A program made the translations under genes and the position numbers. From Pseudarthrobacter cellobiosi (GTDB lineage Bacteria; Actinomycetota; Actinomycetes; Actinomycetales; Micrococcaceae), in the NCBI RefSeq assembly GCF_023913755.1, contig NZ_JAMXBJ010000048.1, positions 124,001-188,000 on the forward strand: a stretch of 64,000 nt of DNA. The letters are read 5' to 3'. The notes beneath the pieces are model-generated. The model searched no databases, was not told where the DNA came from, and saw only the letters and a list, made by a program, of their open reading frames with translations. Positions 26,490 to 36,403 of the stretch are shown one piece after another; the first letter of the stretch is position 1, and each line of letters begins with the position of its first letter.

Positions 26490-29000
26490 ATGGCCCGCCG
26501 CCAAAGCCCAGCCCCTGCCGGGGACGCACCCAAGGATTTCGTCGAGAACATCGTGGACATCGATGTTACGTCCGAGATGGAAGGCTCCTTCCTGGAGTAT
26601 GCGTATTCGGTGATCTACTCCAGGGCCCTGCCTGATGCCCGGGACGGGCTCAAGCCGGTCCAGCGCCGGATCCTGTACATGATGAGTGAGATGGGCCTGC
26701 GTCCGGACCGCGGCCACGTCAAGAGCGCCCGGGTGGTGGGAGAGGTCATGGGCAAGCTCCACCCCCACGGCGATACCGCCATCTATGACGCCATGGTGCG
26801 GATGGCCCAGGACTTCTCGCTGCGCCTGCCGCTGATTGACGGCCACGGCAACTTCGGCTCCCTCGACGACGGTCCCGCGGCCCCCCGGTACACGGAGGCC
26901 CGGCTCGCGGCAGCAGCCCTGACGCTGACCGACCACCTCGACGAAGATGTGGTGGACTTTGTCCCCAACTACGACAACCAGCTGACCCAGCCGGACGTCC
27001 TCCCGGCCGCGTTCCCCAACCTGCTGGTCAACGGCGCCACCGGCATCGCCGTCGGAATGGCCACCAACATGGCCCCGCACAACCTGGTGGAGGTCATCTC
27101 CGCCGCGCGGCACCTGATCGCCCACCCGGACGCGACGCTCGATGACCTCATGCGCTTTGTGCCCGGACCGGACCTGCCAACGGGCGGCCGGATCGTTGGC
27201 CTGGACGGCATCCGGGACGCCTACGCCACCGGACGCGGTTCCTTCAAGACCCGGGCGAAGGTGGAGATCGAGCAGCTCTCGGCCCGGCGCACCGGCCTGG
27301 TGGTCACCGAACTGCCGTACATGGTGGGCCCGGAAAAGGTGATCGAGAAGATCAAGGATGCGGTCAACAGCAAGAAGCTGACCGGCATCAGTGACATCGT
27401 TGACCTGACGGACCGGCAGCATGGCCTGCGCCTGGTCATCGAACTGAAGAACGGGTTCAACCCGAACGCGGTGCTCCAGCAGCTCTACCGTTACTCGCCG
27501 ATGGAGGATTCCTTCGGCATCAACAACGTGACCCTGGTGGACGGCCAGCCGCAGACCCTCGGCCTGGTGAAGCTGCTCTCCGTGTACGTGGAGCACCGGA
27601 TCGATGTGGTGCGCCGGCGGACGTCGTTCCGGCTGGGTAAGAAGAAGGACCGCCTGCACCTGGTGGAGGGCCTGCTGATCGCCATCGTGGACATCGATGA
27701 GGTCATCCAGATCATCCGTTCCTCGGATGAGGTGGCGGCGGCCAGGGTCCGCTTGATGTCCATCTACGATCTTTCCGAAATCCAGGCCAACTACATCCTG
27801 GAACTGCGGCTGCGGCAGCTGACCAAGTACTCCCGGATCGAGCTTGAAAAGGAGCAGGAGGAGCTGCGCCGCGAGATCGCGGAGCTCGAAGCCATCCTCG
27901 GCTCCGAGGAGCGGCTGCGCGGGCTTGTGTCCTCCGAGCTCGGCGAAATCGCCGAAAAATACGGGACGCCGCGGCGGACCGTCCTGCTCGAATCCGAGGC
28001 CGTCTCCCCCACAGTGGCCGCGGCCCTGGCGGCCGCCCCCAACGGCAAGGGCAAGGCAGCGCCGCTCGCCCTGGAGATCTCGGACGATCCCTGCTGGGCC
28101 ATCCTGACGGCGTCGGGCCAGATCGCGCGCACGTCCAACCAGGAGCCCCTCGCCGAGTCCGGGCCGCGGGCCAAGCACGACGTTTTCCGCTCAGTGGTCA
28201 AGACCTCGGCCCGCGGGGAAATAGCGGCGGTCACCTCACAGGGCCGGATGCTGCGGCTTCAGGTCATGGACATGCCGGTGCTCCCGCCGATGTCCGGCCT
28301 GCCCAACCTCGCCGGCGGTGTTCCGGCCAAGGACTTCATCACGCTACTGAAGAATGAAACGCTGGTGGCGTTCGCCCCGCTGGATGAAGTCCTGGCCATC
28401 GGCACCGCCCAGGGTGTGGTCAAGCGGGTCCAGCCCGATTACCCCCTGAACCGCGAGGACTGGGAAGTCATCGCGCTCAAGGACAAGGACGAGGTGGTGG
28501 GTGTGGCGCCGGCCGGGTCTGAGGAGACCGACCTGGTGTTCCTGACCCGTGAGGCTCAACTGCTCCGTTTCAGCGCTGCCAACGTCCGGGCCCAGGGCAG
28601 GACAGCCGGCGGCATGGTGGGTATCAAGCTCGGCGCCGGGGACCAGGTGCTGTTCTTCGGGGCGGTCACCGCCGCCGACGACGACGCCGTGGTGGTCACC
28701 ATTGCCGGCACGAACGGCGCCCTGCCGGGCACCGCTCCGGGTGCGGCGAAAGTGACGGCCTTCGCCGAATACCCTGCCAAGGGCCGTGCGACAGCCGGCG
28801 TTCGCGCCCACAGGTTCCTCAAGGGCGAAGACACGCTGCTGCTGGCGTGGGCCGGGCACGGACCCGCGAAGGCCTCATCGCTCGCCGGTATTGCCAGGTC
28901 GCTGCCGCAGGAGCACGGCCGGCGGGACGGTTCGGGGATTCCGCTGTCCCAGGCAGTGGACGCGGTGGGTCCGGCCATGGCCTGGAGCGATCCGTCCTAG
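26490..29000 (+). CDS. parC: DNA topoisomerase IV subunit A
   Basis: ParC is the DNA-breaking subunit of the type II topoisomerase that decatenates daughter chromosomes. The 836-residue protein has the N-terminal winged-helix region with the quinolone-determining stretch [10 protein letters not shown] (residues 91-100) and the catalytic tyrosine in [10 protein letters not shown] (about Tyr134). Downstream are [32 protein letters not shown] and a long coiled-coil segment (about 440-475, [19 protein letters not shown]). The C-terminal domain has repeated beta-pinwheel blades. I prefer ParC to GyrA because its partner at 37508 is a ParE-type subunit and the gene is not adjacent to gyrB. The ATG follows AGAAGGA. 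Confidence 0.9.
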   Translation: MARRQSPAPAGDAPKDFVENIVDIDVTSEMEGSFLEYAYSVIYSRALPDARDGLKPVQRRILYMMSEMGLRPDRGHVKSARVVGEVMGKLHPHGDTAIYDAMVRMAQDFSLRLPLIDGHGNFGSLDDGPAAPRYTEARLAAAALTLTDHLDEDVVDFVPNYDNQLTQPDVLPAAFPNLLVNGATGIAVGMATNMAPHNLVEVISAARHLIAHPDATLDDLMRFVPGPDLPTGGRIVGLDGIRDAYATGRGSFKTRAKVEIEQLSARRTGLVVTELPYMVGPEKVIEKIKDAVNSKKLTGISDIVDLTDRQHGLRLVIELKNGFNPNAVLQQLYRYSPMEDSFGINNVTLVDGQPQTLGLVKLLSVYVEHRIDVVRRRTSFRLGKKKDRLHLVEGLLIAIVDIDEVIQIIRSSDEVAAARVRLMSIYDLSEIQANYILELRLRQLTKYSRIELEKEQEELRREIAELEAILGSEERLRGLVSSELGEIAEKYGTPRRTVLLESEAVSPTVAAALAAAPNGKGKAAPLALEISDDPCWAILTASGQIARTSNQEPLAESGPRAKHDVFRSVVKTSARGEIAAVTSQGRMLRLQVMDMPVLPPMSGLPNLAGGVPAKDFITLLKNETLVAFAPLDEVLAIGTAQGVVKRVQPDYPLNREDWEVIALKDKDEVVGVAPAGSEETDLVFLTREAQLLRFSAANVRAQGRTAGGMVGIKLGAGDQVLFFGAVTAADDDAVVVTIAGTNGALPGTAPGAAKVTAFAEYPAKGRATAGVRAHRFLKGEDTLLLAWAGHGPAKASSLAGIARSLPQEHGRRDGSGIPLSQAVDAVGPAMAWSDPS

Positions 29001-29009
29001 ACTGCTGCC

Positions 29010-29528
29010 ATGCCTATCATTCCTGATGAAAAGGACTGGACCTGGGTCCTCTCCCGGCCGTGCCCCGAGTGCTCCTTCGACGCTTCCACCGCCACACCGG
29101 CCACGGTGCCGGGCAGCGTGGAAAACATGCTCCCGCGCTGGCGGGCCGTCCTCCGCCGGCCTGACGTTGCAGAACGCCCGGATGACAGGACGTGGTCGGC
29201 GCTGGAATATGCCTGCCACGTCCGCGACGTCTTCACGCTGTTCGACCAGCGGCTGAACCTTATGCTCGACGCCGACGGCGCCCGATTTGAGAACTGGGAC
29301 CAGGACCGCACGGCAGTCGAAAAGGATTACGCCAATGCCGATCCCGCCGTGGTCAGCGCCGAACTGACGGCAGAGGGCAAGCAGATTGCCGAGTCCTTTG
29401 CCGGCGTCCGGGAGTCAGAGTGGGGACGGCGGGGCCTGCGCAGCAACGGTTCCGGATTCACGGTCCTGACGCTGGCCCAGTACTTCCTGCACGACGTCGT
29501 CCATCACCTCCACGATGTGGACGGCTGA
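29010..29528 (+). CDS. DinB-family protein
   Basis: This 172-residue protein fits the DinB/YfiT-like metalloenzyme superfamily, which includes thiol S-transferases and the mycothiol-dependent maleylpyruvate isomerase. The pattern is a four-helix bundle: LEYACHVRDVFTLFDQRLNLML supplies the first metal His (HVRD), and QYFLHDVVHHLHDV near the C-terminus supplies the others. The N-terminal CPECSFDAST and the WALEY-type segment WSALEYA are common in actinobacterial members. Activity and thiol partner are not determined. It starts 9 bases after parC and ends 6 bases from the convergent cydDC stop. Confidence 0.8.
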   Translation: MPIIPDEKDWTWVLSRPCPECSFDASTATPATVPGSVENMLPRWRAVLRRPDVAERPDDRTWSALEYACHVRDVFTLFDQRLNLMLDADGARFENWDQDRTAVEKDYANADPAVVSAELTAEGKQIAESFAGVRESEWGRRGLRSNGSGFTVLTLAQYFLHDVVHHLHDVDG

Positions 29529-29534
29529 GGGGAC

Positions 29535-32500
29535 TCAACCCACCAGCGAAGCAGCCGTGCCCGTCCGGGACACTGCCGAGAGCTCCAGCCGGGCGTCATC
29601 CGGCTGGATGTCGGCCGGATTGTGGGTGACCATGACCACTGTGCGGTCTTTCAGGCCGGCGCGGAGGTCTGCCAGCATTTCCCGTCCCGACTGTGCGTCC
29701 AGATGAGCCGTGGGCTCGTCGAGCAGGATAACCTCGGCCCCCGTCAGCAGGGTCCGCGCCACGGCCAGCCGTTGCCGCTCGCCGCCGCTGAGGAAGGAAC
29801 CACCCGGCCCGATCCGGGTGTCCAGCCCGGCCGGCAGCCGCGACACCAGGGCGCTGAGGCCGACGGCGGCCAATGCCGCTTCCAGCTCGGCGTCAACGGC
29901 GGCAGGCGCACCCGCGGCAGGCCCACCCGCTGCACCCAGCGCTCTTGCTGCAGCCGCACCAACGTCGTCGCGGACGCTGCGTACCGGGGACCCGCCCGGC
30001 ACCGCTTCCCGGGAGGGGACGCCAAGCATCAGGTTGCCCCGCAGCGTGGAATCGAACAGGTGTGCCTCCTGCGGGCACCAGGCCGTCGTCCCGGTCACCG
30101 CCGCGCGGCCTGTGGCGGCCGGCAGGAATCCCAGCAGTACGGCGAGCAGCGTGGACTTCCCCGCACCGGACGGTCCCGTGACCGCCAGCCAGGTGCCCGG
30201 TCCGGCCGTTGCGGAGACCCCGGAGAACACAGGTTCCCCGCCGGGCCACGCCGCCCCGACGCTTTCCAGTTCAACGCCCGCGGCGGCGCCCGAACGGGCG
30301 GGGACAGCATGCAGGCCGTCGCCGGCCCCGGTTTCCGTGGCGCCGCCATCCAGCACCCCTGACTCAGCGACCCGGCGCATAACGCTGCGAAGGGCCGGGT
30401 ACTGGCGCGCCGCCGTCGTCATCGCTGCGTACGGTTCCACGAGTGCAAGCTGCAGCAGGACAACAACCGCCGCGGTGGCGGGCTCCAGGGTTCCTGCCAG
30501 CACCTGGGGTGCGGTCAGCACGGCAGCAGCCAAAGCGGCGGTGCCGCAGGCGGCGACGGTGATGGCCTGGCCGAGGCCTTCGGCCCAGGCGGAACGCTGC
30601 GATGCCCGGGTGGCCAAACGGTCCTCGGAGCGCAGCGCGTCCAGGACGGTGCCCGCGATGCCGTTCGCGTGCAGCTCTGCCCGGGCATCCAGCGCAGCGG
30701 ACGTGCGCCGCAGGACGCCTGCGCGCAGGCTCTGTTCCGCTGTGGCCGAGCGGCGGTCCCCCCACAGGGCGGCGGCCGGCGCCACGAACAGGCTGAGCGC
30801 TGCTGCCAAGGCAATGGCCGGCAACGCGGCAGGCGCCACGAGGGCGGTTGCCACCAGCGCTGAACCGGCCACGGCCAGCGCCGTGACGGGCGGCAGCACA
30901 ACCCGCGGCAGCAGGTCCCGGACGGTGTCGACGTCGTCAATCACCGTACCCAGGACGTTGCCGCCCTGCAGGAGCCGCCGGAGTGAGAGTGCCTTGCGGC
31001 TCAGTGATTCCCAGAGCCGGCCGCGCAGGCGGGTGAGGGCGCCGAACACGGCATCGTGCAGCAGGAGCCGTTCCCAGTAGCGCAGGACGGCGCGCCCGAT
31101 CCCAAAGAACCGCACTCCGACAATGGCAGTGAGCAGGTACAGGATGGGCGGCTGTTCGCTGGCCCTGATGATGAGCCAGCCTGAGAGGCCGGACAGGGCA
31201 ACGGCGAAAAGGGCGGCAAAAGTCCCCACCACCGCGGCGCCGGTGAACCGGCCAGCGACCGGTGACAGCAGGCCGGCCAGGAGGCGGACAGTCCCGCTTG
31301 GGCGGGAATCCCCGGCCGCATGGTTCTGCGTTCTCGCCGGGCGACGCCCGGCAGTCTCCGGAGCCGTCTTATGCTCCACGGTGGACACGATTCCGGACGG
31401 CCCTGTCCCTGCTGACAGCACAGCTCGGTCGGAGGGCGCTGTGATGCCGTGGGCCGATACGGGCACCAGATGGTCAGCCAGCTCGCGGGTCTGCTGGTCG
31501 TGAGCCACCAGGATGACGGTGACCTGGCCCCGGAGCGCACGGATCGAGTCCTGCACCAGCGCCGCCGACACCCCGTCAAGGTGTGCGGTGGGCTCGTCGA
31601 GCAGCAGAACCGTGGCACCGGACCTGATGCGGGCCAGGCCGCGCGCCAACGCAACGCGCCGCAGCTCGCCGGGGCTCAGTTCGGCCGGGTGGTGGCCGGC
31701 GAGGTGCCCGGCAGCCGCCGCCAACAGGCAATCCTCAGCCACTTCGGTTGCTGCCGGAGTATCAGAGCTCCTTCCGCCACCGAGGTACAGCATGACCTCC
31801 TCGAGCACGGAGTCCGCCACCATGACCGGGTGCTGCGGGACCCAGGCGATCGCGTTGCGTGCCAGGCCGGAGAGGCGGCCGGACACTGTGGTTCCGCCGC
31901 CGTCCCCGATGGTCCCGGCCAGCACACCAAGGACGGTGCTTTTGCCGGCGCCGCTGGGGCCGTCCAGGGCGGTGATCAGCCCGTGCGGGGCAGTGAACGT
32001 TAAGGGCCCGACGGCGGGCGCGGGCCGTCCGGAGTACGTGACGGTGAGGTCGGTGACCGTCACTCCCCCGGACCCGGGCACGGAACGCCGGCTGCCGTCG
32101 TCGTACGCGGCAGCTTCGCGTCCCTGTACGGGCAGCGGACGCGGCTCGGGTACTTCAGTGACTTTCCTGGTCTCGGCCAGGGCCGCCCGGCCGTCATCGC
32201 TGGCGTGGTGGGCCGTGCCCAGCTCGCGGAGCGGCAGGTAGCAGTCCGGCGCGAGGATCAACGCCAGCAGGCCGGCTTCAAGCGGCATGTCGCCGTGCAC
32301 CAGGCGGACGCCGATGAATACGGCAACCACTGCGACGGAAATCGTAGCGATGAGTTCCAGCGCCAGTGCAGACAGGAATGCGGTCCGCAGTGTCCCCATG
32401 GTCCTGGCGCGGTATTCCTCCGAGATCTCTTCGAGGGCCTTGCGTTGCGCAGTGGCACGGCCCAGTCCCACCAGGACGGGCAGGCCTTTGGCCAGCTCCA

Positions 32501-33077
32501 GCATGTGTGCGGACAGCCGGGTCAGGGTTTCCTGGGCCTCGCGGACATGGTCCTCCGTGTACCGGCCAATCAGCACCATAAACAGCGGAACGAGCGGAAC
32601 TGTCAGGACAATCACCGCCCCACTGACCCAGTCGGTGAACAGGATGCGTGCCCCGAGCAGCAGCGGGATCGCGGCGCAGTTCACCAGCGCGGGGAGGAAC
32701 TGCGTGTAGTAGCTGTCCAACGCATCCAGTCCGCGCGTGGCCAGGACAGCCAGCCCGCCGTCGGCCGGGCCGGTGCTGCGTGCACCGTTCCGCAGGGCCC
32801 GGGCCAGCAGTTCTGAGCGGAGTTCCTCCTTGATGCCCAGCGCGGCGCGGCGCGCGGCGATGCCCTGGGCCCACACGGTGGCGGACCTGAGGACAATGCC
32901 CGCCAGGCCCCAGGGCAGCTGCTCGGCCCAGGACCCGTTTCCGGTGGCCAGCCCGGCCAGCATGGCAGCCACGGCCTGCCCCATCAGGACCAGTGACACT
33001 GCCTTCAGCGCTGCCAGCAGGCCAAGCCAGTAGATGGCGGAGCGGGTGGCCGGTCCGGCCGGAAAATCTGGGCGCAC
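29535..33077 (-). CDS. cydDC: fused thiol-reductant ABC exporter CydDC
   Basis: This 1180-residue protein joins CydD and CydC, the heterodimeric exporter of reduced thiols needed to assemble cytochrome bd. The CydD half has six helices (about 12-290), Walker A at about 373-381 (DGPSGAGKST), signature LSPGELRRVALARG and Walker B VLLLDEPTAHLDG. A linker follows, then the CydC membrane domain (about 640-880) and a second ATPase with TGPSGAGKST, LSGGERQRLAVARTLL and VILLDEPTAHLDA. E. coli encodes the halves separately; the fusion is common in Actinobacteria. The start GTG/ATG region near 33077 lies 6 bases after the cydB stop, so this is the third gene of the cyd operon. Confidence 0.93.
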   Translation of the reverse strand: MRPDFPAGPATRSAIYWLGLLAALKAVSLVLMGQAVAAMLAGLATGNGSWAEQLPWGLAGIVLRSATVWAQGIAARRAALGIKEELRSELLARALRNGARSTGPADGGLAVLATRGLDALDSYYTQFLPALVNCAAIPLLLGARILFTDWVSGAVIVLTVPLVPLFMVLIGRYTEDHVREAQETLTRLSAHMLELAKGLPVLVGLGRATAQRKALEEISEEYRARTMGTLRTAFLSALALELIATISVAVVAVFIGVRLVHGDMPLEAGLLALILAPDCYLPLRELGTAHHASDDGRAALAETRKVTEVPEPRPLPVQGREAAAYDDGSRRSVPGSGGVTVTDLTVTYSGRPAPAVGPLTFTAPHGLITALDGPSGAGKSTVLGVLAGTIGDGGGTTVSGRLSGLARNAIAWVPQHPVMVADSVLEEVMLYLGGGRSSDTPAATEVAEDCLLAAAAGHLAGHHPAELSPGELRRVALARGLARIRSGATVLLLDEPTAHLDGVSAALVQDSIRALRGQVTVILVAHDQQTRELADHLVPVSAHGITAPSDRAVLSAGTGPSGIVSTVEHKTAPETAGRRPARTQNHAAGDSRPSGTVRLLAGLLSPVAGRFTGAAVVGTFAALFAVALSGLSGWLIIRASEQPPILYLLTAIVGVRFFGIGRAVLRYWERLLLHDAVFGALTRLRGRLWESLSRKALSLRRLLQGGNVLGTVIDDVDTVRDLLPRVVLPPVTALAVAGSALVATALVAPAALPAIALAAALSLFVAPAAALWGDRRSATAEQSLRAGVLRRTSAALDARAELHANGIAGTVLDALRSEDRLATRASQRSAWAEGLGQAITVAACGTAALAAAVLTAPQVLAGTLEPATAAVVVLLQLALVEPYAAMTTAARQYPALRSVMRRVAESGVLDGGATETGAGDGLHAVPARSGAAAGVELESVGAAWPGGEPVFSGVSATAGPGTWLAVTGPSGAGKSTLLAVLLGFLPAATGRAAVTGTTAWCPQEAHLFDSTLRGNLMLGVPSREAVPGGSPVRSVRDDVGAAAARALGAAGGPAAGAPAAVDAELEAALAAVGLSALVSRLPAGLDTRIGPGGSFLSGGERQRLAVARTLLTGAEVILLDEPTAHLDAQSGREMLADLRAGLKDRTVVMVTHNPADIQPDDARLELSAVSRTGTAASLVG

Positions 33078-33083
33078 GGCCGG

Positions 33084-34133
33084 TCAGCCCTTCGTGGTGA
33101 ATGCCCGGACGGCAATGGCTGGCAGGAAGCTGTGGGCCGCGGGGATCTGGGACGCGCTGACCCGGCGCCGGAACACCCAGTAGGTCCACGCCTGGTAGGT
33201 GATCACGAGGGGCAGGCCAACGGCTGCCACCACGCTCATGAGCCCGAGCGTGTAATCGGATGACGACGCGTTGTCGATGGTGAGGTCAAACGCAGGGTCC
33301 AGGGTGGAGGGCAGCACCACCGGGAACGCGGCACCGAAGATTGACGCGCTGCCGAGGAGGAGGAAGACCCCCATCGCCATAAACGCCCTGCCTTCGGATC
33401 CCCGCCGCGCCAGGAACCACGCGGCTGCTGCGGCATTGACGGCCACGATCACGGCGGCCCAAGTCCACGGCTTGCCGTCCAGGAACTGGATGATGAGTGC
33501 CCAGCCCGCCAGAGGGAGCAACAGGACCGGAAGCAGCCGGACGAACCAGCGGCGCGCGCGGTGGCGCACATCGCCGTCGGTCTTCAATGCGAGGAACGCA
33601 AGCGCGTGCAGCAAGGAGAACCCCACCACGGCCAGCCCGCCCAGCACGGCGTAACCGCTGAACCAGGCGAACGGACCGCCTACGCGGTCACCGTTCGCGT
33701 TCAGCGGGAGGCCGGTAGTGGTCAGGGCCAGGGCGGCGCCGACGCCGAAGGCGGCAAAGAAGGAGCCGAGGGCTATGGCCCAGTCCCAGCGCGCCCGCCA
33801 CTTGTCGGTGTCACCCTTGCCACGGTATTCGAACGCCACGGCACGGAAGATGAGGGCAACCAGCACCACCAGGAGCGGGAGGTAGAGGGCGGAAAACAGC
33901 GAGGCGTACCACAGCGGGAATGCCGCAAACGTTGCGGCCCCGGCCGTGATCAGCCAGACCTCGTTGCCGTCCCAGACCGGGCCGACGGTGTTCAGCAGCA
34001 CCCGGCGCTCGGTGTTGTTCCGCGCGAACAGCTTCATCAGCATTCCCACGCCGAGGTCAAAGCCTTCAAGGAAGAGGTAGCCGGTCCAAAGCACCGCGAT
34101 GACGATGAACCAGATGGTGGGCAGCAGTTCCAT
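33084..34133 (-). CDS. cydB: cytochrome bd oxidase subunit II
   Basis: CydB is the second membrane subunit of the high-affinity terminal quinol oxidase. The 350-residue protein begins MELLPTIWFIVIAVLWTGY, followed by FLEGFDLGVGML, the family's opening. It continues with GPVWDGNEVWLITAGAATFAAFP, a CydB signature, and about nine helices. The open frame reaches back to 34307 but that part overlaps cydA, so I take the ATG at 34133, 22 bases after the cydA stop, with an AGAGGA ribosome-binding site. It is in the order cydA-cydB-cydDC. Confidence 0.95.
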   Translation of the reverse strand: MELLPTIWFIVIAVLWTGYLFLEGFDLGVGMLMKLFARNNTERRVLLNTVGPVWDGNEVWLITAGAATFAAFPLWYASLFSALYLPLLVVLVALIFRAVAFEYRGKGDTDKWRARWDWAIALGSFFAAFGVGAALALTTTGLPLNANGDRVGGPFAWFSGYAVLGGLAVVGFSLLHALAFLALKTDGDVRHRARRWFVRLLPVLLLPLAGWALIIQFLDGKPWTWAAVIVAVNAAAAAWFLARRGSEGRAFMAMGVFLLLGSASIFGAAFPVVLPSTLDPAFDLTIDNASSSDYTLGLMSVVAAVGLPLVITYQAWTYWVFRRRVSASQIPAAHSFLPAIAVRAFTTKG

Positions 34134-34155
34134 GCTCGAGTATCCTCTGCTCTTC

Positions 34156-35748
34156 TTAGTAGGCGAATGCCAGGACGTCGTCGGCGGGCTTGCCAGTGCC
34201 GTGGCCCTTGTTGGCGTCCCCGTTTTCGTCGGCCGGGGTGTGGGCAAGTTCCGGCATCGCGGATACAACACCGCCCCGGATGAACTTGACCAGGAGCTTG
34301 ACCTCAACCACCAGCAGTGCGGCGTAGACGGCGGTCAGGACGATCAATGACGTCAGCAGCTCACCGGCCGAGACTCCGGGCGAGACTGCGGCCGCGGTGA
34401 ACATAAACACCTGGTCGATGCCGTTCAGGTCCGGGTTGGGGGCCACCACAAACGGCTGCCGGCCCATCTCGGTGAAGATCCAGCCGGCCGCGTTGGCGCC
34501 GAACGGGGCAAGGATGCCGAACACCGCCAGGCACATCAGCCAACGGGACGCGGGCACGGTGCCCTTCCGCGTCACCCACAGCGCGATGAGCGCCGCCAGC
34601 GCCGCAAGGCCACCGAAGCCGATCATCATCCGGAAGCCCCAGTAGGTGACTTCCATAACCGGGACGTACTCGATTTCCTGGCCAGCCCGCTCGCCGTAGA
34701 TCGGGTTGTCCGGCAGGTGGGTTCCGTAGTCGGCCTTGTACTGGTCCAGGAGTCCGTTGACGCCCCTGACCTCCGTGGTGAAGTCGCCATTGGCCAGGAA
34801 GGAGAGGATGCCCGGAACCTCGATCAGGGCTACAATCTCATCGCAGTTCTTGGAGCCAAGGTTCCCGACGCTGAGCACGGAAAAGCCGGTGCCGTCATGG
34901 CAGGCACCCTCCGCCGCGGCCATCTTCATGGGTTGCTGCTCAAACATGAGTTTGCCCTGCAGGTCGCCAGTCAGGGCGGTGCCGGCGAACGAGATCATGG
35001 CGACGACGGCGCCGATCCGCAACGAGCGGATCCACACTTTGTAATCGGTCCGGTCCCGGCCGGGGATGGCGGCTTCGCCGGGAATCACCTTCCCGTCGGC
35101 ACCGATGGTATCGATGCCGTCCGTGCGCCTGCGCCAGAGATGGTACCACGCGATGCCCAGGAGGAAACCGCCGGCAACGGCCAGCGCTCCCATCAGGGTG
35201 TGCGGAAAGGCCACCAGGGCGGTGTTGTTGGTGAACACGGCCCAGGCGTCCGTCATGACCGGCCGGCCGTCAATAATCTCCGCGCCCACCGGATGCTGCA
35301 TCCAGCTGTTGGCCACGATTATGAAGTACGCGGAGAACACCGATCCCACTACGGCCACCCAGAGGCAGGCCAGGTGGATGGCCGGCTTCAGCTGCTTCCA
35401 GCCGAAGATCCACAAGCCCAGGAATGTGGACTCAACAAAGAAGGCCAGCAGCGACTCCAAGGCCAGCGGCGCTCCGAACACGTCTCCAACGAAGCGGCTG
35501 TACTCGCTCCAGGCCATGCCGAACTGGAACTCCTGCACAATGCCGGTGGCCACGCCCATGATGAAGTTGATCAGGAAGAGCTTGCCCCAGAACTTGGTCA
35601 TCCGGAGGTATTCCACCTTGCCGGTGCGGTGCCAGAGCGTCTGCATCACGGCCACCACCAGGCCCAGTCCGATGGTGAGGGGCACCATCATGAAGTGGTA
35701 GACGGTGGTGATGCCGAATTGCCAGCGTGCGATTTCCAGAGCTTCCAC
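34156..35748 (-). CDS. cydA: cytochrome bd oxidase subunit I
   Basis: CydA carries hemes b558, b595 and d and oxidises quinol with oxygen. The 530-residue product begins VEALEIARWQFGITTVYH, where His near residue 19 is the heme ligand. Further signatures are ILINFIMGVATG-like LINFIMGVATGIVQEFQFG, SRFVGDVFGAPLALE, and ESTFLGLWIFGW. Its size suggests the short Q-loop type common in Actinobacteria. The upstream frame to 35871 is not part of the gene; I use the GTG at 35748 with GAGGGA before it. Two 17-bp inverted repeats (35778-35794 and 35802-35818) lie 30-70 bases upstream, so transcription is probably controlled by the divergent BlaI. Confidence 0.95.
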   Translation of the reverse strand: MEALEIARWQFGITTVYHFMMVPLTIGLGLVVAVMQTLWHRTGKVEYLRMTKFWGKLFLINFIMGVATGIVQEFQFGMAWSEYSRFVGDVFGAPLALESLLAFFVESTFLGLWIFGWKQLKPAIHLACLWVAVVGSVFSAYFIIVANSWMQHPVGAEIIDGRPVMTDAWAVFTNNTALVAFPHTLMGALAVAGGFLLGIAWYHLWRRRTDGIDTIGADGKVIPGEAAIPGRDRTDYKVWIRSLRIGAVVAMISFAGTALTGDLQGKLMFEQQPMKMAAAEGACHDGTGFSVLSVGNLGSKNCDEIVALIEVPGILSFLANGDFTTEVRGVNGLLDQYKADYGTHLPDNPIYGERAGQEIEYVPVMEVTYWGFRMMIGFGGLAALAALIALWVTRKGTVPASRWLMCLAVFGILAPFGANAAGWIFTEMGRQPFVVAPNPDLNGIDQVFMFTAAAVSPGVSAGELLTSLIVLTAVYAALLVVEVKLLVKFIRGGVVSAMPELAHTPADENGDANKGHGTGKPADDVLAFAY

Positions 35749-35777
35749 AGCAGTCCCTCGGGTTGGCGGTGCAACTT

Positions 35778-35794
35778 TTCTACGATACGTAGAA
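35778..35794. promoter_or_regulatory. candidate BlaI operator 1 (cydA side)
   Basis: TTCTACG-ATA-CGTAGAA is a perfect inverted repeat with 7-base arms and a 3-base spacer. It begins 30 bases upstream of the cydA GTG. TAC/GTA-centred dyads are typical of BlaI/MecI/CopY repressors, and a blaI gene lies divergently next to it. Confidence 0.75.
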
Positions 35795-35801
35795 CTTTGA
35801 C

Positions 35802-35818
35802 TTCTACAGAGTGTAGAA
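35802..35818. promoter_or_regulatory. candidate BlaI operator 2 (cydA side)
   Basis: TTCTACA-GAG-TGTAGAA is a perfect inverted repeat of the same 17-bp form as operator 1, with its centre 24 bases away. Two closely spaced sites of the same kind would allow cooperative repressor binding over the cyd promoter. Confidence 0.75.
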
Positions 35819-35890
35819 CAATGCGGCGGGCACTGTAAACCAACAGTTCCACCTGGAAGTGGCTCCCACAAGGCCGCGGCGCGCCCAGTG

Positions 35891-35907
35891 TTCTACCGTA
35901 CGTAGAA
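35891..35907. promoter_or_regulatory. candidate BlaI operator 3 (blaI side)
   Basis: TTCTACC-GTA-CGTAGAA keeps the TTCTAC and GTAGAA arms with five bases between them; only the innermost pair differs. It lies 104 bases before the blaI ATG and probably serves autoregulation of blaI and its M56 partner. Confidence 0.7.
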
Positions 35908-36010
35908 ACTCAGGCGAAAAACAGGTAAATTTGTTTTGTATCTGTAGCGCAAAGTGCAGTCACCGCAGCCGTCCACGGCCCGGTGCGGGGAAATCGAAGG
36001 AAGTATTGCA

Positions 36011-36397
36011 ATGGCAAGTCTTGGCGAACTGGAACGGGCAGTGATGGATCTGCTTTGGGCGGGCCACGAAGCAGCCACCGCGAATACCCTGCGCGACAGA
36101 CTGGCAACAACCACCGAGGCAAAAGGGGATGCTGCCGGGCATGAGGGCAAGGAGCTCGCCGTCACCACGGTCCTGACCGTCCTCTCACGGCTTGAGAAGA
36201 AGGGCCTTGTGGAGCGGGAACGCGGTACGCGGCCGCACCGCTACCAGGCCGTTTCCAGCAGGGAAGACCACACGGCGGAGCTGATGCACGAAGTGCTGGG
36301 CTCAGCGCCTGACCGGGAAGCCGTGCTGGCACGGTTCATCGGCTCCGTGACGAACAGTGAAGCGGAAACACTGCGCAAACTGCTTGGCCACATCTAG
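36011..36397 (+). CDS. BlaI/MecI/CopY-family transcriptional repressor
   Basis: This 128-residue dimeric winged-helix repressor starts MASLGELERAVMDLLWAGHE. It has the recognition-helix region VTTVLTVLSRLEKKGLVERER and a short C-terminal dimerisation part. It contains no cysteine, so it is not a copper-sensing CopY. The family represses beta-lactamase or other genes and is inactivated by cleavage through a BlaR-type protease, which here is the next gene, 6 bases on. I take the ATG at 36011 because GAAGGAAG precedes it; the frame is open from 35954. Three matching inverted repeats lie in the divergent region towards cydA. Confidence 0.88.
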   Translation: MASLGELERAVMDLLWAGHEAATANTLRDRLATTTEAKGDAAGHEGKELAVTTVLTVLSRLEKKGLVERERGTRPHRYQAVSSREDHTAELMHEVLGSAPDREAVLARFIGSVTNSEAETLRKLLGHI

Positions 36398-36403
36398 CGG
36401 ACC

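Noticed and set aside
26388..28178. Open frame of 596 codons on the minus strand across parC
   Set aside because: It is the shadow of parC; the sense strand carries the full topoisomerase motifs and the antisense product is His/Val/Gly-rich without a family.
35954..36010. A longer BlaI protein starting at 35954
   Set aside because: The extra residues are not family-like, and GAAGGAAG precedes the ATG at 36011.
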